Positions 1 to 11,782 of a stretch of DNA of 64,000 nucleotides are shown piece after piece. A program made the translations under genes and the position numbers. Origin of the DNA: Hymenoscyphus infarciens (Eukaryota > Ascomycota > Leotiomycetes > Helotiales > Helotiaceae); the NCBI GenBank assembly GCA_001414345.1, contig LLCB01000243.1, positions 27,971 to 91,970 of the forward strand, read 5' to 3'. The first letter of the stretch is position 1, and every line of letters starts with the position of its first letter. The notes under the pieces were generated by a model. It ran no database searches and was not told the origin of the DNA. It saw only the letters and a list, made by a program, of their open reading frames with translations.

Positions 1-1439
1 TATTTTCAGAATATTTGCGCAAACCCCTTCACAGGCCCGGAACAAAGCAAGAGAAATTCGGTGGTACTGACAAAGGTTAAGAGGGGCTTTCGAGAGGAGG
101 ACGACAAGAGAAGGTAGGATTGGAAATCATCGGGTCGGCGAACTCTGCGGGGAAATGTCAGCATATGGAGAACCTGGGAGCTGGAACTTTTGATGGTAAC
201 AACGACAATCTCATCACATACGGTGTATATATCCTGTTCTTCTCCTTGTTGTCCTTCGTGCTGGAGAAGTGGCGAGGGATTGGAAGTACCACCGGCGTAT
301 TCTTCGTAATTGCGACCGGCAGGAGTCTGGAGGCAGGCCGAGTAATCATTATAGAGGCAGTTGATGGTGTTTGCGACTCGTGAATCGTGTCAGACGCGCA
401 AATTGACGCGCCATACTCGACCGATTGTCAGGGATACTGGGATACTCCTTCCCGACGTCATTGCTTGGCGCAAAGCTTGGCCACGATGGTGGCAGCTGCG
501 CTTCTAGTTCTATCTGCTGCCAAAATGAATCCGGGGAGATTCCACTATTCGGTGTTGGTGTTGGTGTTGGTATCACGAGGGGTTCCCTTGGACCAGTCCA
601 CGGGTTCTTGGGTAGACTACCATCACGAGGCTCTTCGCAGGTGTCTACTGACTCTACACTAGTATCCCACCTCACCTCATGCCTGTGGTGCACATGCCCT
701 AGGGATCCTATCGCACGTGGGGAATGCTTGCCCTGCTCCATATATATGGACGGGGTGATGCTGTCAGGATGCTGTCAGGATGCTGTCAACGGTTGGTTCA
801 TGCTTCGACTCATAGCAAACCTGGAAGTGCCCGAGGCAAGAGTGGAGCTGTCTGCTCACCGTCCTAAATCAGCAGCATACTCCGTAGGTCTTACCTCTCT
901 ACTTCCCTTCCTACTACTGTACCCCAACCCTTCATATCTCACCACCAGCACCACCAGCACCACCACCACCACCTCTTCAACTCTTCAATCGCACCTTCCT
1001 CTGTTCACAAAACTCTTCCTTCTTCCTCACTCACAGCAACATTTTCCATTTCCTTGAAGCGCTCGTCTCCCCCAACAAACATCTCCAACTCCCGTCCCCT
1101 TCCTAAAGAACTACTACCCGCGCAATCCTCATATCAACTCGTGATCGAGTGTCCATTCCTTCCATTGACCTAGTCACCCACCATCCATATCTCTCTCTTA
1201 TCTCGACAAATACCTCTTTAAACCCTCCTCTGCACCACCCTACCTGCAACCAACCACCTGGACACATGTTCAACACTCTTTAAACCCTTCCCTCTCATGG
1301 ACTTTCAAAAGTCGCTCCTCAACCTCCAAGATATATCTCTCTGGAGAAATCCTCCTCACCTTTTGATAGAATTTCTTTCCTCCCTACCTACGCCCGTTTT
1401 CTTCTACGGTCTAACCCAAGGCCATTAATTTCCCCCAGC
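1..1439 (+). other. Upstream region and long leader of the MFS gene
   Basis: No gene is supported here; the short open frames show no family features. Positions 757-790 hold three copies of an 11-bp unit (GATGCTGTCAG). A run of GGTGTT units lies near 550-570. CACCAC-type triplets fill about 940-975. From about 890 to 1439 the plus strand becomes strongly pyrimidine-rich, as is common for fungal promoters and 5' leaders, which suggests (inference) a long leader for the transporter starting at 1440. Confidence 0.6.
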
Positions 1440-3826
1440 ATGGCTACCGTGAAGACTCAGCCTAGAAGCGGCCGCGGTTTCTTAAGAGTCACACGTTCAT
1501 TTTTCAATCGAGATACCGCCTCAAATAACGACAATGAAGTAGATGTCCAGGAAGCCAAGGAAGATGCGGAAACCGAGACAGACGGGGAAATGGGACGGCC
1601 AACAACAAAATGGAGTCTTGGAATTTTGAACGTTCCCACCACCCATGAAGTTCCTGGTAAACATGCTCAATTGTCCCAGTACCAGGGAACTCTGCTAATT
1701 GCCAGCTTTCAGGCTCTGTTATGCTCCTGTCCGATCATCGTAATCATCCTTTGGGACTTCGGAATGTACCAGCCGTAACCTCCTCCTCATCTCTTCCTCC
1801 TCAACTTTCAACACCCTCTCCAAGCCGGAGGACCTCGCGACAAGAGCACAGGCAAGATCCAAAAAAGACAACCGCCGATGGCGCCATTATCCTCGATCCC
1901 CAACCAGAAGAATCCAACAACGACCCTCTGAACTGGCCAAAATGGAGACGAGATGCCGCGTTGTTATCTTTGGGTCTTTATTGTATGGTTGGTGGTGGTA
2001 TGACCCCAATCTTAGCTGCAGGCTTTGCCAACGTTGCTACTACGTACGCCGTCACCGTTCCGGACGTCGCTTTAACAACAGGCTTGTATATGATGGGGCT
2101 GGGAGTGGGATCGGTATTCGCCTCTCCGACTGCCATTTTATACGGGAAACGTCCAGTGTACCTATTCAGTGCTATTCTCTTCGTCGCCACATCCGCTTGG
2201 TGCGCTGCTTCCCCCTCCTACAATTCCTTGCTGGTGGCCCGAATATTCCAAGGTGTCTCGGTCAGTTCCGTTGAGTGTCTTCCCTCTGCCACGATTGCCG
2301 AGATATTCTTCCTTCATGAGCGTGCCTATAGAATTGGTATATACACGCTACTTTTGCTCGGAGGCAAAAACCTGGTACCACTCGTCAGTGCTGCCATTAT
2401 TCAGAAGATGGGATGGAGATGGGTGTTCTGGATTGTCTCCATGGTCGTTGGATTTTGTGGGATTCTCCTCTTCTTTTTCGTCCCGGAATCTTTCTGGGAT
2501 CGAACACCCCACGCAAAAAGTCGAAAATCCCATCATCACTCTTTATTCTCGCCCAAAAGAACCTCGCAAGCAGCGACAATGACTTCTCTCAAAGATCCCA
2601 AAGATGCCGAAAAGCAGGATCCATCCAAACCACAGAAGCCACCACTTGCACATCGAGCAACTGCAAGAAGCGTGGGTTTTGCTGATGACAATACGCACTC
2701 AAAAGACTTGGAAAGACAAGCAGATGGGGCCACATATTCTCAAGAAAGCCACTACCCTTGGAATCAAGGGGTCCCCACCGAAGACGCTCCAGCTTTGTAT
2801 AACCGAGCGGCACGACCAAGTCTAGCTCATCACGACTTTGAGGCAAGAGTTCAACCCGCGGGTGGTTGCCCGCCAACCCCAGACCTCCGAACTATCAACT
2901 CTCCATTTTATATCTCTGGACGGGAAAATGAATCAACTTACATACCCATGGGCCGTACACACTCTAAGGATGAACCTCCGGCGGCCGTTGATGGATCAGT
3001 CACTTTCCCTCCTTCAGAACCCGAACACACACCGCATTCTCAACGATATACTCATGCTCTACGAGAAGGGCCACCTCTATCATTTGTTCAGCAGATGAAG
3101 CCTTTTAGTGGTCGATTAAGTAACGATAAATGGATTCGAGTCGCGATTCGTCCTTTCATCTTATTCGCATATCCCGCTGTACTTTGGTCTGCTGGAGTCT
3201 ATGCCTGTGCTGTTGGTTGGTTGATTGTTCTCTCGGAATCTGTATCTGAGATATATCGTACGCATGACACGTATAATTTCTCTGCCCTCTCTACCGGTCT
3301 TATTTACCTCTCGCCCTTCATCGGAGGAGTTCTTGGTACAGCGGTTGCGGGAAAGGTTAGCGATGTCATCGTTCGAGCTATGACGAAACGCAATGGAGGC
3401 TTGTATGAGCCGGAATTTCGTCTCGTCATGGGAATTCCAATCACCCTCACTACAGTCGTTGGATTGATGGGCTTCGGATGGTCTGCGCAAGAACGGGATG
3501 CTTGGATTGTTCCGACTGTCTTCTTTGGTATCATCTCGTTTGGGTGCTCTCTCGCTTCTACGACTGCCATCACGTTTTGCGTTGACAGCTATCGACAATA
3601 TGCTGGGGAGGCACTGGTCACGCTTAATTTCAGCAAGAATATCTTCCATGGGTTGGTGTTTAGCTTGTTCTTTAATCGGTGGTTGGAGGCTGATGGGTCG
3701 AGGACGGTGTTTATTTGGTTGGGTGTTATACAGTTGGTGCTGATGGGGACTACGGTTCCGATGTATATTTTTGGGAAGAGGGCTAGGATGTGGACCGTGA
3801 GGATGAACTTGATGGAGAAATTCTGA
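1440..3826 (+). CDS. MFS transporter, DHA1-like, two exons
   Basis: Plasma-membrane proton-coupled efflux or uptake carrier of the major facilitator superfamily; the substrate cannot be told. Exon 1 is 1440-1656 and exon 2 is 1713-3826, giving 776 residues. The 56-bp intron starts GTAAAC, has a TGCTAAT branch site and ends CAG; splicing restores the family's pre-membrane motif EVPGSVMLLSDHRNHP. The motif DPLNWPKWRRDAALLSLG precedes the first membrane helix, as in fungal DHA1 (Hol1/Flu1-like) proteins. Six helices follow, then a long hydrophilic loop of roughly 200 residues (about 333-535, rich in Ser, Pro, His and Lys), then six more helices ending in a short basic tail (GKRARMW). The loop is longer than usual and probably a regulatory, phosphorylated segment (inference). 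The start at 1440 is the first ATG after the pyrimidine-rich leader. No damage is seen. Confidence 0.9.
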
Positions 3827-4420
3827 GCTTTTTGGAGTTTTCCTTTCTTCTTTGCATTTTCTTTCCTTGGTATAGATTTGAATTGGTACACTTGCTTGGG
3901 GGCTTTTTGTGGGACGCTAGATACCACTTTTATGATTGGATGCTTGCTTATTTGGCTTACGATCATTGGTTTTGGCGTTGAGGAAGAGAAGGCGTGTATT
4001 TCATTGTATTGCATTGCATTGGTTATGGGAGTTTCTACATAGGAGTTTGAAACGTGGGTGGTGTTGGGTAGTTGGTTACTGGCTACTCACGAGTGCATTT
4101 TCCGAAGCGCTTCTTCGCTTTCCTTCCTAGATTCCTCCTATAAACGAAATGATATCCTATGACTACGTTACTCGTCCTGTGTTTTTTCCCCCGGTGTTGA
4201 ATGGTTTTGTGTTGTCGTAAGCCGCTCTCAGATGATCAGCACGCATCAGTACCCTGAAATTTAGCGATCGCAGCCCTTGCTTATTGTAATTTAGAGGCGT
4301 TCACGACCCTCAACTCGGCGACCATTACCTAGAGCTTGGTGAGCACCCTCTGAATTTGGCTCCCTGAAGTTAGTTTAGATGATAACCACCCCACCCCACC
4401 TCACCCTCTTTAGAGATAGA
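3827..4420. other. 3' flank of the MFS gene
   Basis: Non-coding downstream DNA of ordinary composition, presumably the 3' UTR and terminator of the transporter gene. Composition changes sharply to AT-rich after about 4400, just past a CCACC-rich stretch at 4386-4410. Confidence 0.6.
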
Positions 4421-4590
4421 AAAAAACGTCGGAATTTACACCTACGTAAAACCTCACTCACTACTACTACTATAGTATTTATGTCTAGAAGAAGCGTTGA
4501 AAAATACTAAAAAAAAAGAACAGAACCACGGACTCGCTTAGGAGGTAGTACTATTAAATACTACAATCTCTATAAAAGTAAGTAGAGTAT

Positions 4591-4646
4591 CTAGAAGACT
4601 CCCTCGGTGTATCTAGAACACTCCCTCGGTGTATCTAGAATACTCT
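4591..4646. repeat. 22-bp tandem repeat, about 2.5 copies
   Basis: Two full units (4591-4612 and 4613-4634) of a 22-bp sequence beginning CTAGAA and containing ACTCCCTCGGTGTAT differ at one base; a partial third copy starts at 4635. Confidence 0.85.
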
Positions 4647-4904
4647 AAGAAGAGGTATCATCTCTATAAATAAGCTAGTAAGGGATAAAAAGGAGAATTA
4701 GAGAAAGTAGTGTAGATACTATAGACGCTAGCTTTATAGTTTAACGTACTTTACGAGGCTATTAAGAGAGATAGATAAATTCGAGAGTGATAAAGAGGAA
4801 TAGAAATAGTTAGTACGTATTCTCTTTTGAGAAAAGGTTAGTACTCTCTCTTACTTGGTATTTAGAAAGAGCCTTACGTTATATAATTCTTTAATTACTC
4901 TCTT

Positions 4905-4906
<2 letters not shown>

Positions 4907-4947
<41 letters not shown>
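4907..4947. repeat. 41-base poly-T tract with CGCTCGCTCTTT tail
   Basis: An uninterrupted run of 41 T is followed by two copies of CGCTCGCTCTTT. It may be the poly(A) tail end of a minus-strand retroelement (LINE or SINE-like), but no coding remnant of such an element was recognised beside it. Confidence 0.8.
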
Positions 4948-5129
4948 CGCTCGCTCTTTCGCTCGCTCTTTACTTCTAGAGTTAGTTGCAAGTTAAGCTT
5001 CTTTGGAAGGAATAAGTTTTGATATTAAATGTTTACGCTAGGTTTACTAGGCTTGTATTTAGATACGTCTATAGGTGCGCTTTTAAATTTTCCTTCTCTT
5101 TGGAGTGACTAGGAAGAATCTCTTTATTT

Positions 5130-5196
5130 TTAAGAGGAAGAGGAAGAGGAAGAGAAGAAGAGAAAGAGGAGAAGAGAAAGAGAAAGAGGAGAAGCG
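5130..5196. repeat. Purine-only GA-rich microsatellite
   Basis: A nearly pure purine tract built of AAGAGG, AGAAG and GAAAGAG units within the AT-rich block. Confidence 0.8.
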
Positions 5197-6500
5197 AGTA
5201 AAAGCGTTGAATTTAAAATTTAAAAATTTAAGAAATAAAATTTTAAAATTTAATTACCTATAAAAGAATCTAAAGAAATTGTTAATTATAAGCCTTTTAC
5301 ACCTTCTTAGAGAAGAGTATTACTTTTTAACACTACTCTCTACTTTAAACTTCCTTGTAAACTCTCTAATAAGGGCTCTGATTAGACTATATTCTATGTG
5401 GTATAGAGCACCTACGACAGGGGAAGCGCTTTGCTTTCGTAGGGGATGTGTTACGTGGAAGAAGGTTGATCTGGAGTGTCGATGAGAGGATCTTGGCACT
5501 TGTTTTGTCACTAATAAGTTTGGCGCGGAGTAGTGTTGGCTATAAACTCGCTTCTCGAATGAGAGAGGATGTTTGATCGTAAGAAGAGAGTAGCCTTAGG
5601 AAGAATATGTGAAAGATGGCTGCGGAGTTTAGAGCTTATAGTTTAAGAAGGTGGGACATGACGTGATTAGATATTTGAACTTGAAAACAAGAAGGGAATA
5701 TGGTTTTGCTAACGGCGATCTTTCCATTGACGACTCGGAGATTTTCGACTACTGGTTTTCGGATTCATTTGAAATAGTATCTTTATTAATATCTGTTTCG
5801 CTTTACTTTCAACTTCGCAGATTTCCTTCACTAGTAAGAAGACTTCGCCTAGTATAGTCAGTAGTATTATCGTAATAAAATACTGTAGTATTTTAGATTA
5901 ATATATTATCATGATATCCTAGTAGTACGTATCTAAATACGCTATAATACGATCGTAATATCGTGATATTATATAGTATATCTTTTAATAACTTATAAGC
6001 GCTAAAACCCACTTTTTCTTAAAATGAGGCTATTTATACTTTTTCTATATACTCTTTTATTACTTACTTATTAGACTAAAATAATTTTTATTTATCGATT
6101 TGGTTAATATTTGCCTATAATTAAAGAGTAAAACTTAGTAGAATTTAATACACTAGTTTATTATATTCTAGCTAGTAATCTAACGTTGTTGTTGTTAAAT
6201 TAGTACTTGGTGTTAAGAGATTTTTTCATCTCGTATAGGCTACCTTTTTAACCTTATAATATTTAGGTTAATTTAAGAGCTATTTATATGATTCTTTTTT
6301 TGAAATACTCTATTTAAATAGATCTATAATTCTAGCTATTTAGCTGTATATTTTTTGTATTATACGTTATACTATATAAAGCTAAATTAAAAGGCTGAAA
6401 AGAAGTAGAGTAAAATCTAGAGTAAAAAGCTTAAATATTATAGCTTAGTAACACTACGATATTATTATAATATTGATTAAAATACTAATAATATAAAGAA

Positions 6501-7564
6501 CAGTAATTATCTATTTTGCTCTCTAAATAATGATTTATACCTTAAATATCTCTTAATTAATAAATAATACCTAGAATACCTCTTGTTTTTATACCTCTTA
6601 TTTTTAGAGAGTAAAACTATCAAAACAGGGGTATTCTAGTTAGTAAATATTTACTACTTTTACTATATATCTATACCTGTTTTTAAGTAAATTAAAACTA
6701 TATACTAGGATGTCTTATAATATTTAAGTACTAAAATCTATTCTCTCTCTATCTTCTTCTACTATTACTACTACTACTAATATACTAGCTCTTAAGTATA
6801 AGGATAAAGTAGAGCGTGAGCAGCGTATAAAGCCTTATTATATAATATTAAAAGAGCTCGATTAATAAGAATAATAAAATAAAGTTATTATAAATAAATT
6901 AATAGGTAATTCTATACTAGTAGACACTAACGCTTCGAAGGACGTTATATAAATTAGTCAGGAGTGGCCTACTCTTAAGAAGGTAAAAGAGGCTATAATT
7001 ATTTATCTAATTAATTAGAACGAATCCTATAAGATTATAAAGTTAGATAAAGGTCGGTTTATTCTTAAGTATAAGGTAAAAGAGATATACGAATTCCACC
7101 TATATATTATCCTTTCTAAGAAGACTTAGCGTATAATCCTTCGAGCGTATACCTCTTACTCTTACCTAACTAATATATACCTTAATTACTATAGTAAGAA
7201 TAGTATATAATATATTCTTAATACCTACGCTGAATCTATTAATCGAGATCCTAACCTTAAGGTAAAGAATTTAGTAAATAACGAGAAGTTACTTAGTCTA
7301 CTTATAAAAGTTTACGTATTAGAAAGTAGATAGATAGTGTAGTAGTAGGTTAATTTACTATATTCATTGAATTTTTAGTATATTAGTATAGAGAAAACAA
7401 TAAATAAGGAAAATATCTTTACTAACTAGAATACCTCTATTTTAATAGTTTTACTCTCTAAAAATAAGAGGTACAAAAACAAGAGGTATTCCAGGTATTA
7501 TTTATTAATCAAGGGATATTTAAGGTATAAATCATTATTTAGAGAGCAAAATAGATAATTACTG
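6501..7564. mobile_element. MULE-like element: 150-bp TIRs, 9-bp TSD
   Basis: The arms 6501-6652 and about 7411-7564 are inverted copies of each other, about 152-155 bp long, differing by few substitutions and small indels. The outermost bases are CAGTAATTATCTATTTTGC on the left and its complement on the right. The nine bases TATAAAGAA occur immediately outside both ends (6492-6500 and 7565-7573), a perfect 9-bp target duplication. Long terminal inverted repeats plus a 9-bp duplication are typical of Mutator-like DNA transposons (established knowledge). At 1,064 bp the element has no room for a transposase, so it is non-autonomous. Its interior carries a decayed reading frame described separately. 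Confidence 0.85.
6788..7160 (+). pseudogene. Retropepsin-like fragment (RIP-decayed) inside the MULE-like element
   Basis: One plus-strand frame runs about 120 codons with only scattered stops, in DNA where random frames close far faster. It contains ILVDTNASKDVI, which resembles the retroviral-type aspartic protease active site VDTGAS; the Gly-to-Asn change (GGC to AAC) is what G-to-A RIP would give. About 70 codons later a segment reading FHLYII, a few residues, then RIIL resembles the C-terminal part of such proteases. It is therefore probably a fragment of an LTR-retrotransposon gag-protease region captured by the element. The family assignment is inference from two short motifs; an unrelated host gene fragment is possible. 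Confidence 0.45.
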
Positions 7565-8768
7565 TATAAAGAATAATATTATTAGATATTATAGTATTTA
7601 AATAGTATAAATAGTACGTATTAAAGTGGGTTTCTAATAATAAATCGTAGTAGTATAATATTCTAAATACTATCGACTATACTAACTTCGCCTCACTTGT
7701 CTTTAACTCGCTCTCCTCTCTTTAAACCTATATATTCTTAACGAATAATATTTCCAGACCAAAGGCTTTTATATTCTATATTCTAGCCGTAGTCTATACG
7801 ATTTAACTAAGAATAGAGTTAGTCAAATATAGAATCATTTCAGGTTTTCGAAGTTATTAGAGACATAGAGACTTTGAATTTAGCTAGAGTTTACTAGTAA
7901 GAGAAATATATAGCTTAATCTAGTCTTCTAAGGTATTAGTTATACTCTATTTATTAGGTGAATAAATAAGAGGCGTTCTAGTTAATTACTAAAACTATAT
8001 TTATACTTCCTTTAGAGATTTAATAGAAAACTTGTTGAAATCTGCTATTATATATAGTATACTAAGTTTAAAGATCTTTTGGTTTTCTTTTAGCTTACTA
8101 TTAGCTTTTATCTAGATCTTATAACTACTACTAGAAATCCATCTTCTCTTTCTTAATAATATAATACCTTTCTCTATATAAAACGAAAAACTCGTAGGTT
8201 TAACTTAAAAACTAGGAAACTATAATAAAAAAACATTTATATATAGAGTATTATAAGATATATCTAACTAAAGAGCTATATTAAAAGTATTACTATTAAC
8301 TCTTTATAATTAGATCTATTATCTATAAGAACTCTTATAAAATAATAAAACTAATAATAAGAGGTTTTTAATAAATTCTTAGAAATATCAGAAAGTATAG
8401 AGACGTAAGAAGCTAATATTACTTGAAGTTTTTAATTAGACGTATTATCTATTCTCTTTTTATTTTGCTTTGTCTCTTTTAGCTTCGTACTAAATAAGAA
8501 CTATTTCTTAGTTTTAATAGTAGAGGTTTCTTAGAGAACGAATCTATTATTACTTTAAGTATTACTTAATCTTTTTATAACTTAGCCTAGGAGTGTTATC
8601 GTAGTTTTTTATTTTAGAGGTATAAGCTCTCGCAAATAACCTACTTGACTATTTAGCTTTATGTTTCTATCTATTTTAATACTTGAAGTCTTGTTATTAC
8701 TATGTTTATTACGGAATTCAGTTATTTAGAGAAAATAGCTTCAAAACTACAACTCTAGCTCTTAAAAT

Positions 8769-9328
8769 TGTTATATTACTAGCTATTAGTCTATATAATA
8801 CATAAGGTAACTATAGCGCTAGAGGTATAATAACGTAAAAGTTTATCTAAAATAACTACCGAACTATATCATTTTCACTAATAGCGCGTATATAGAGTAG
8901 ACTCTGCGAATATTAGCTAGTTACGCGGCTCTGATATCGTATATTACTCTACTTAGACCGAATCATGTCTATAGAATTAGAGCTTCAGAAGTCAGCCTAT
9001 GAAGTAACTCTACTAGACATATCTACGAAAGTGGTCGAAGGAATAATATATATTAAACTTCCAAAGGCGTACCTTATACTAGAGGTATAGCACCGAGATA
9101 AAATCGTTAAACGTTAGATTTAAGAGCTCGGGATGATTTCTAGGTGTTCGGTAGTCATATGTTATATTACCAGCTATTAGTCTGCGTAATATACAAACCG
9201 TTGCGTTAGAGCACCGATAACGCAAAAGTTCACTCAAAACGACTACTGAACGGTATCATTTCGACTTATAGCATATATATAGAGCGAACCCTGTAAATAT
9301 CAGCCAGTTACGTGGCCCTGATATCACA
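8769..9328. mobile_element. TRIM-like LTR remnant with two 170-bp direct repeats
   Basis: Positions 8769-8941 and 9160-9328 are direct copies (both start TGTTATATTAC and end near CTGATATC). The second ends CA, giving the TG...CA borders of a long terminal repeat. The four bases AAAT lie just outside both ends (8765-8768 and 9329-9332). Only about 218 bp separate the repeats, with a 40-codon frame starting ATG at 8964, so this resembles a terminal-repeat retrotransposon in miniature. No clear primer-binding site or polypurine tract was seen. The first copy has more RIP-type changes than the second. Confidence 0.6.
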
Positions 9329-9539
9329 AAATGCGGGACCGAATTTATCAGGTGTTCTCTGTAATTTCGCATTTTTTCTTCTAACTATCCCGGAAACATG
9401 TGTATTAGTACTCGCGATAAGAGTGATTTTTTAATAAACTAGAAAGTAAGAGGGTGAAAGTTCATTCCAAGTTAGAAGTTATGAAATCGGCTTTTTAGAA
9501 GAGGTGGTGTTGGTAGTTTTAGGGTTTATTTTTAGTCGC

Positions 9540-11254
9540 TTAACTACTAGAAATAATCGCGACTTGCAACGAAATATGTAGGTCGAACCAAATGGGGAAG
9601 AAGCTTTGTAAGAGGGGTGAGAACATTGTTTGAACACTGTTTATGAAATTTCTTCTAAAGATTATTTCTATAAAATATAGGTATCTCACTTCAATAATAA
9701 ACTCTAAACCTGCCTCTATACCATTTCCTCCTTTAAACAGGTGTACGACTACTGATATCTCCTTTCGCAATGCCTCTCTCCCTCTCAGAGCTATTTTCCG
9801 CTTTCCTATGTCCACTCTCCTCCTTCACAATCTTCCTCTTCTTCCTCTTATTTAACCACCTTATTCTAAACGCTTACCCTATAACTGTAAGCATCCCTAA
9901 GCCTAGACCAAGACTAATCCCTAATCCATCTTTCTGTCTCTTGGTAAGTCTCGGTCCTTTGATCTTCTCACATGTATATAGCGGTGTATTTACACTTTGT
10001 TTTTGGATTCGGGTGTATGTCTCGTTCGCAGAGGTACAGTTTAATTTCGCGGTGCTATGGATTTTGAGGGCTTTTATGAGGTAGTTTAGGTTTGGAAGTT
10101 GGACGCTGTAGTAGTTTGTTAGTTGAGAGAACATGAAGAAGTGGTGGGGGGTGACACACTCGGATACGGAGCCGGTGATGCTTATTTTGCTTGCATTTGT
10201 GAGGGCAGGTAAGGTGACAAGTTGGTCTTTGGTTGACATTGAGATATAGAGATTGTTGATGGATTCTAAAAGTGGCAGTTTGAGACTAAATTGTGATCAG
10301 TGTGAAAGGAGATAGTATGAATGGATGAAGATTATTGTTACCTTTTAGCATCGTATAGAGCTATGTCATTTCTGCCGATCGAGTCCAATGAACCTCTTTT
10401 TAGAGCTGGAAAATCGTAGTCCAGCTTTGCTTTCTCATTCGGCTCAACTAACATGTGACTAGTAATGTTCTCGAGGATAGGTAGGGAAAGTCTATCATAT
10501 ATTAGCACTGCTAAAGATGAAGGAAATGCGAATCTCGAACCCGGTGAAGTTTCCATGTAGACTGAATTCTGTTATGGTCTTTAGTGCAGGTAGTGAGATC
10601 CCATAGCCGAACTTGCTAGTATCTACAACAAATCTTTCGCTGCTAGTAAGATTTGGGAGTTGTAATTCTGAGACTTGGTCAGCAACAGTTGGTACAAGAG
10701 AAAATACAATAGAACTTACCCAGAGATATTTCCACTCAGGTCTAAACTAGAGAGTTCTAGAACCGGAAAATTGATCTTCAGAGAAGTATTCACGGCAGAA
10801 ACAGAAAGTCCGGTAGCATTTGACTGCTTCGACAGAGTCAAATATTTGATAGACGTGGGACCCAGGTTAAGTTTATCAATCGTGAGAGGTCATCCATATG
10901 AATCTCTGTAAGACCTGGCACAGAAACATTGTAACTCGAGTTTGACCCTGAAACGATTCCACCAGTAATGTGCGTGATGCCAGACAGACTGAAGCCCCCT
11001 TTGTAATCCGCGTGGATTACTAGCCCATTACCGTTGATTCCTGTACAATTTGATGTCAAAAAATGTCTATCGAGGTCGGTTTGACTAGATGCGGAGAAAT
11101 CGCGTACTTCGCAAGAATTTGCAACGATTGCTACATAAGTTAGCTGAGATTTGATATTGGAAAGATCTTTTGGGAGGGAAGTAAGATAAGACTTACGAGA
11201 AGCAAGAAAACCCATTGCCACAAGGGACTTGGAAGCAAATTAAGATTTCATCAT
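9540..11254 (-). pseudogene. Decayed Ecm33/receptor-L-domain-like cell-wall protein gene
   Basis: The minus strand encodes a protein of the Ecm33 type, a secreted receptor-L-domain wall-organisation protein. Seen: a secretion-signal-like start, NSCEVRDFSASSQTDLD, then CTGINGNGLVIHADYKGG and GFSLSGITHITGGI, further leucine-rich strands, a Cys-containing end (TAKLNCTS, LYTCEK), and a glycine-rich start of a membrane helix. Introns: 11131-11196, 10674-10719 and 10286-10341. Breaks: the start ATG-ATG-AAA-TCT is followed by TAA (11240-11242); the frame shifts near DDLSR (about 10880) and again near 10545; a stop closes the tail at 9874, although DIGKRKIAL-like tail sequence continues in another frame to about 9540. 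A later ATG (MGFLASPIVANSC) could rescue the first stop but not the frameshifts. Likely a relic, unless the frameshifts are assembly errors. Confidence 0.72.
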
Positions 11255-11782
11255 CTTCGCTTAAAAACTGCTGGTAAATAAGGAAGACGACAATGAAAGA
11301 CAGGATATCAGGACCTCGATAACCTTTGTAGAGAGATAAAAAAACACAGAGCATCGACGCCTTTTACAGGGAGGTGGCGAATCAGAAGCCTTTGGGGCAT
11401 TTTTACAGGGCATCACAGGGCATTGGTGGAATGCGACCGTACGCTTTTGGGGTTGTCAGATGGCGCCTTAGAGGGCAGAACCCTGTTGAACCCAAGAAAC
11501 GAGATACTAGATACGTTAACACAACATGGTTGCAGAAATATGAAGGGAAAAAAAACAAAATACAAGCAGAAACAGAAAGGGCGAATTAATATTAATTCAA
11601 ATGGTGAGAAAGTTTGAATCAATCCGAATAAATCGTTGTTGTAAAATCCCATCTTAAGTTCCGGTAAATTATCTAAGGCCCGCCACTTTTTTGGTCAAAC
11701 GCACAACCTACAAATGCTTAGATCTCTATTTGAAAAGTTCAAACATACAATTGGTATCTAATTCAAACAAAACTCAAACTCC
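11255..11782. other. Spacer between two minus-strand genes
   Basis: No gene recognised. It contains the 3' flank of the pirin gene and the presumed promoter of the Ecm33-like relic; composition is mildly AT-rich but not RIP-like. Confidence 0.5.

Larger units (their letters stand above)
4420..9480. repeat. AT-rich RIP-mutated block I
   Basis: About 5 kb of DNA rich in TA with very few CA or TG dinucleotides while CG is still present, which is the signature of repeat-induced point mutation acting on CpA. Reading frames are full of stops. It holds decayed mobile elements listed separately, simple repeats, and a less mutated patch at about 5400-5860 in which I recognise no product. It ends gradually near 9400-9500. 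Confidence 0.88.

Noticed and set aside
349..741. Minus-strand 130-codon open frame upstream of the MFS gene
   Set aside because: No family resemblance, its PTPTPTP run is the shadow of GGTGTT repeats, and it lies in what looks like the transporter's promoter.
4907..4947. Poly-T as proof of a LINE insertion
   Set aside because: No reverse-transcriptase remnant or target duplication could be identified beside it.
5651..5857. 68-codon frame in the less mutated part of RIP block I
   Set aside because: No domain or homologue type recognised, no splice context, and length is within chance for this patch.
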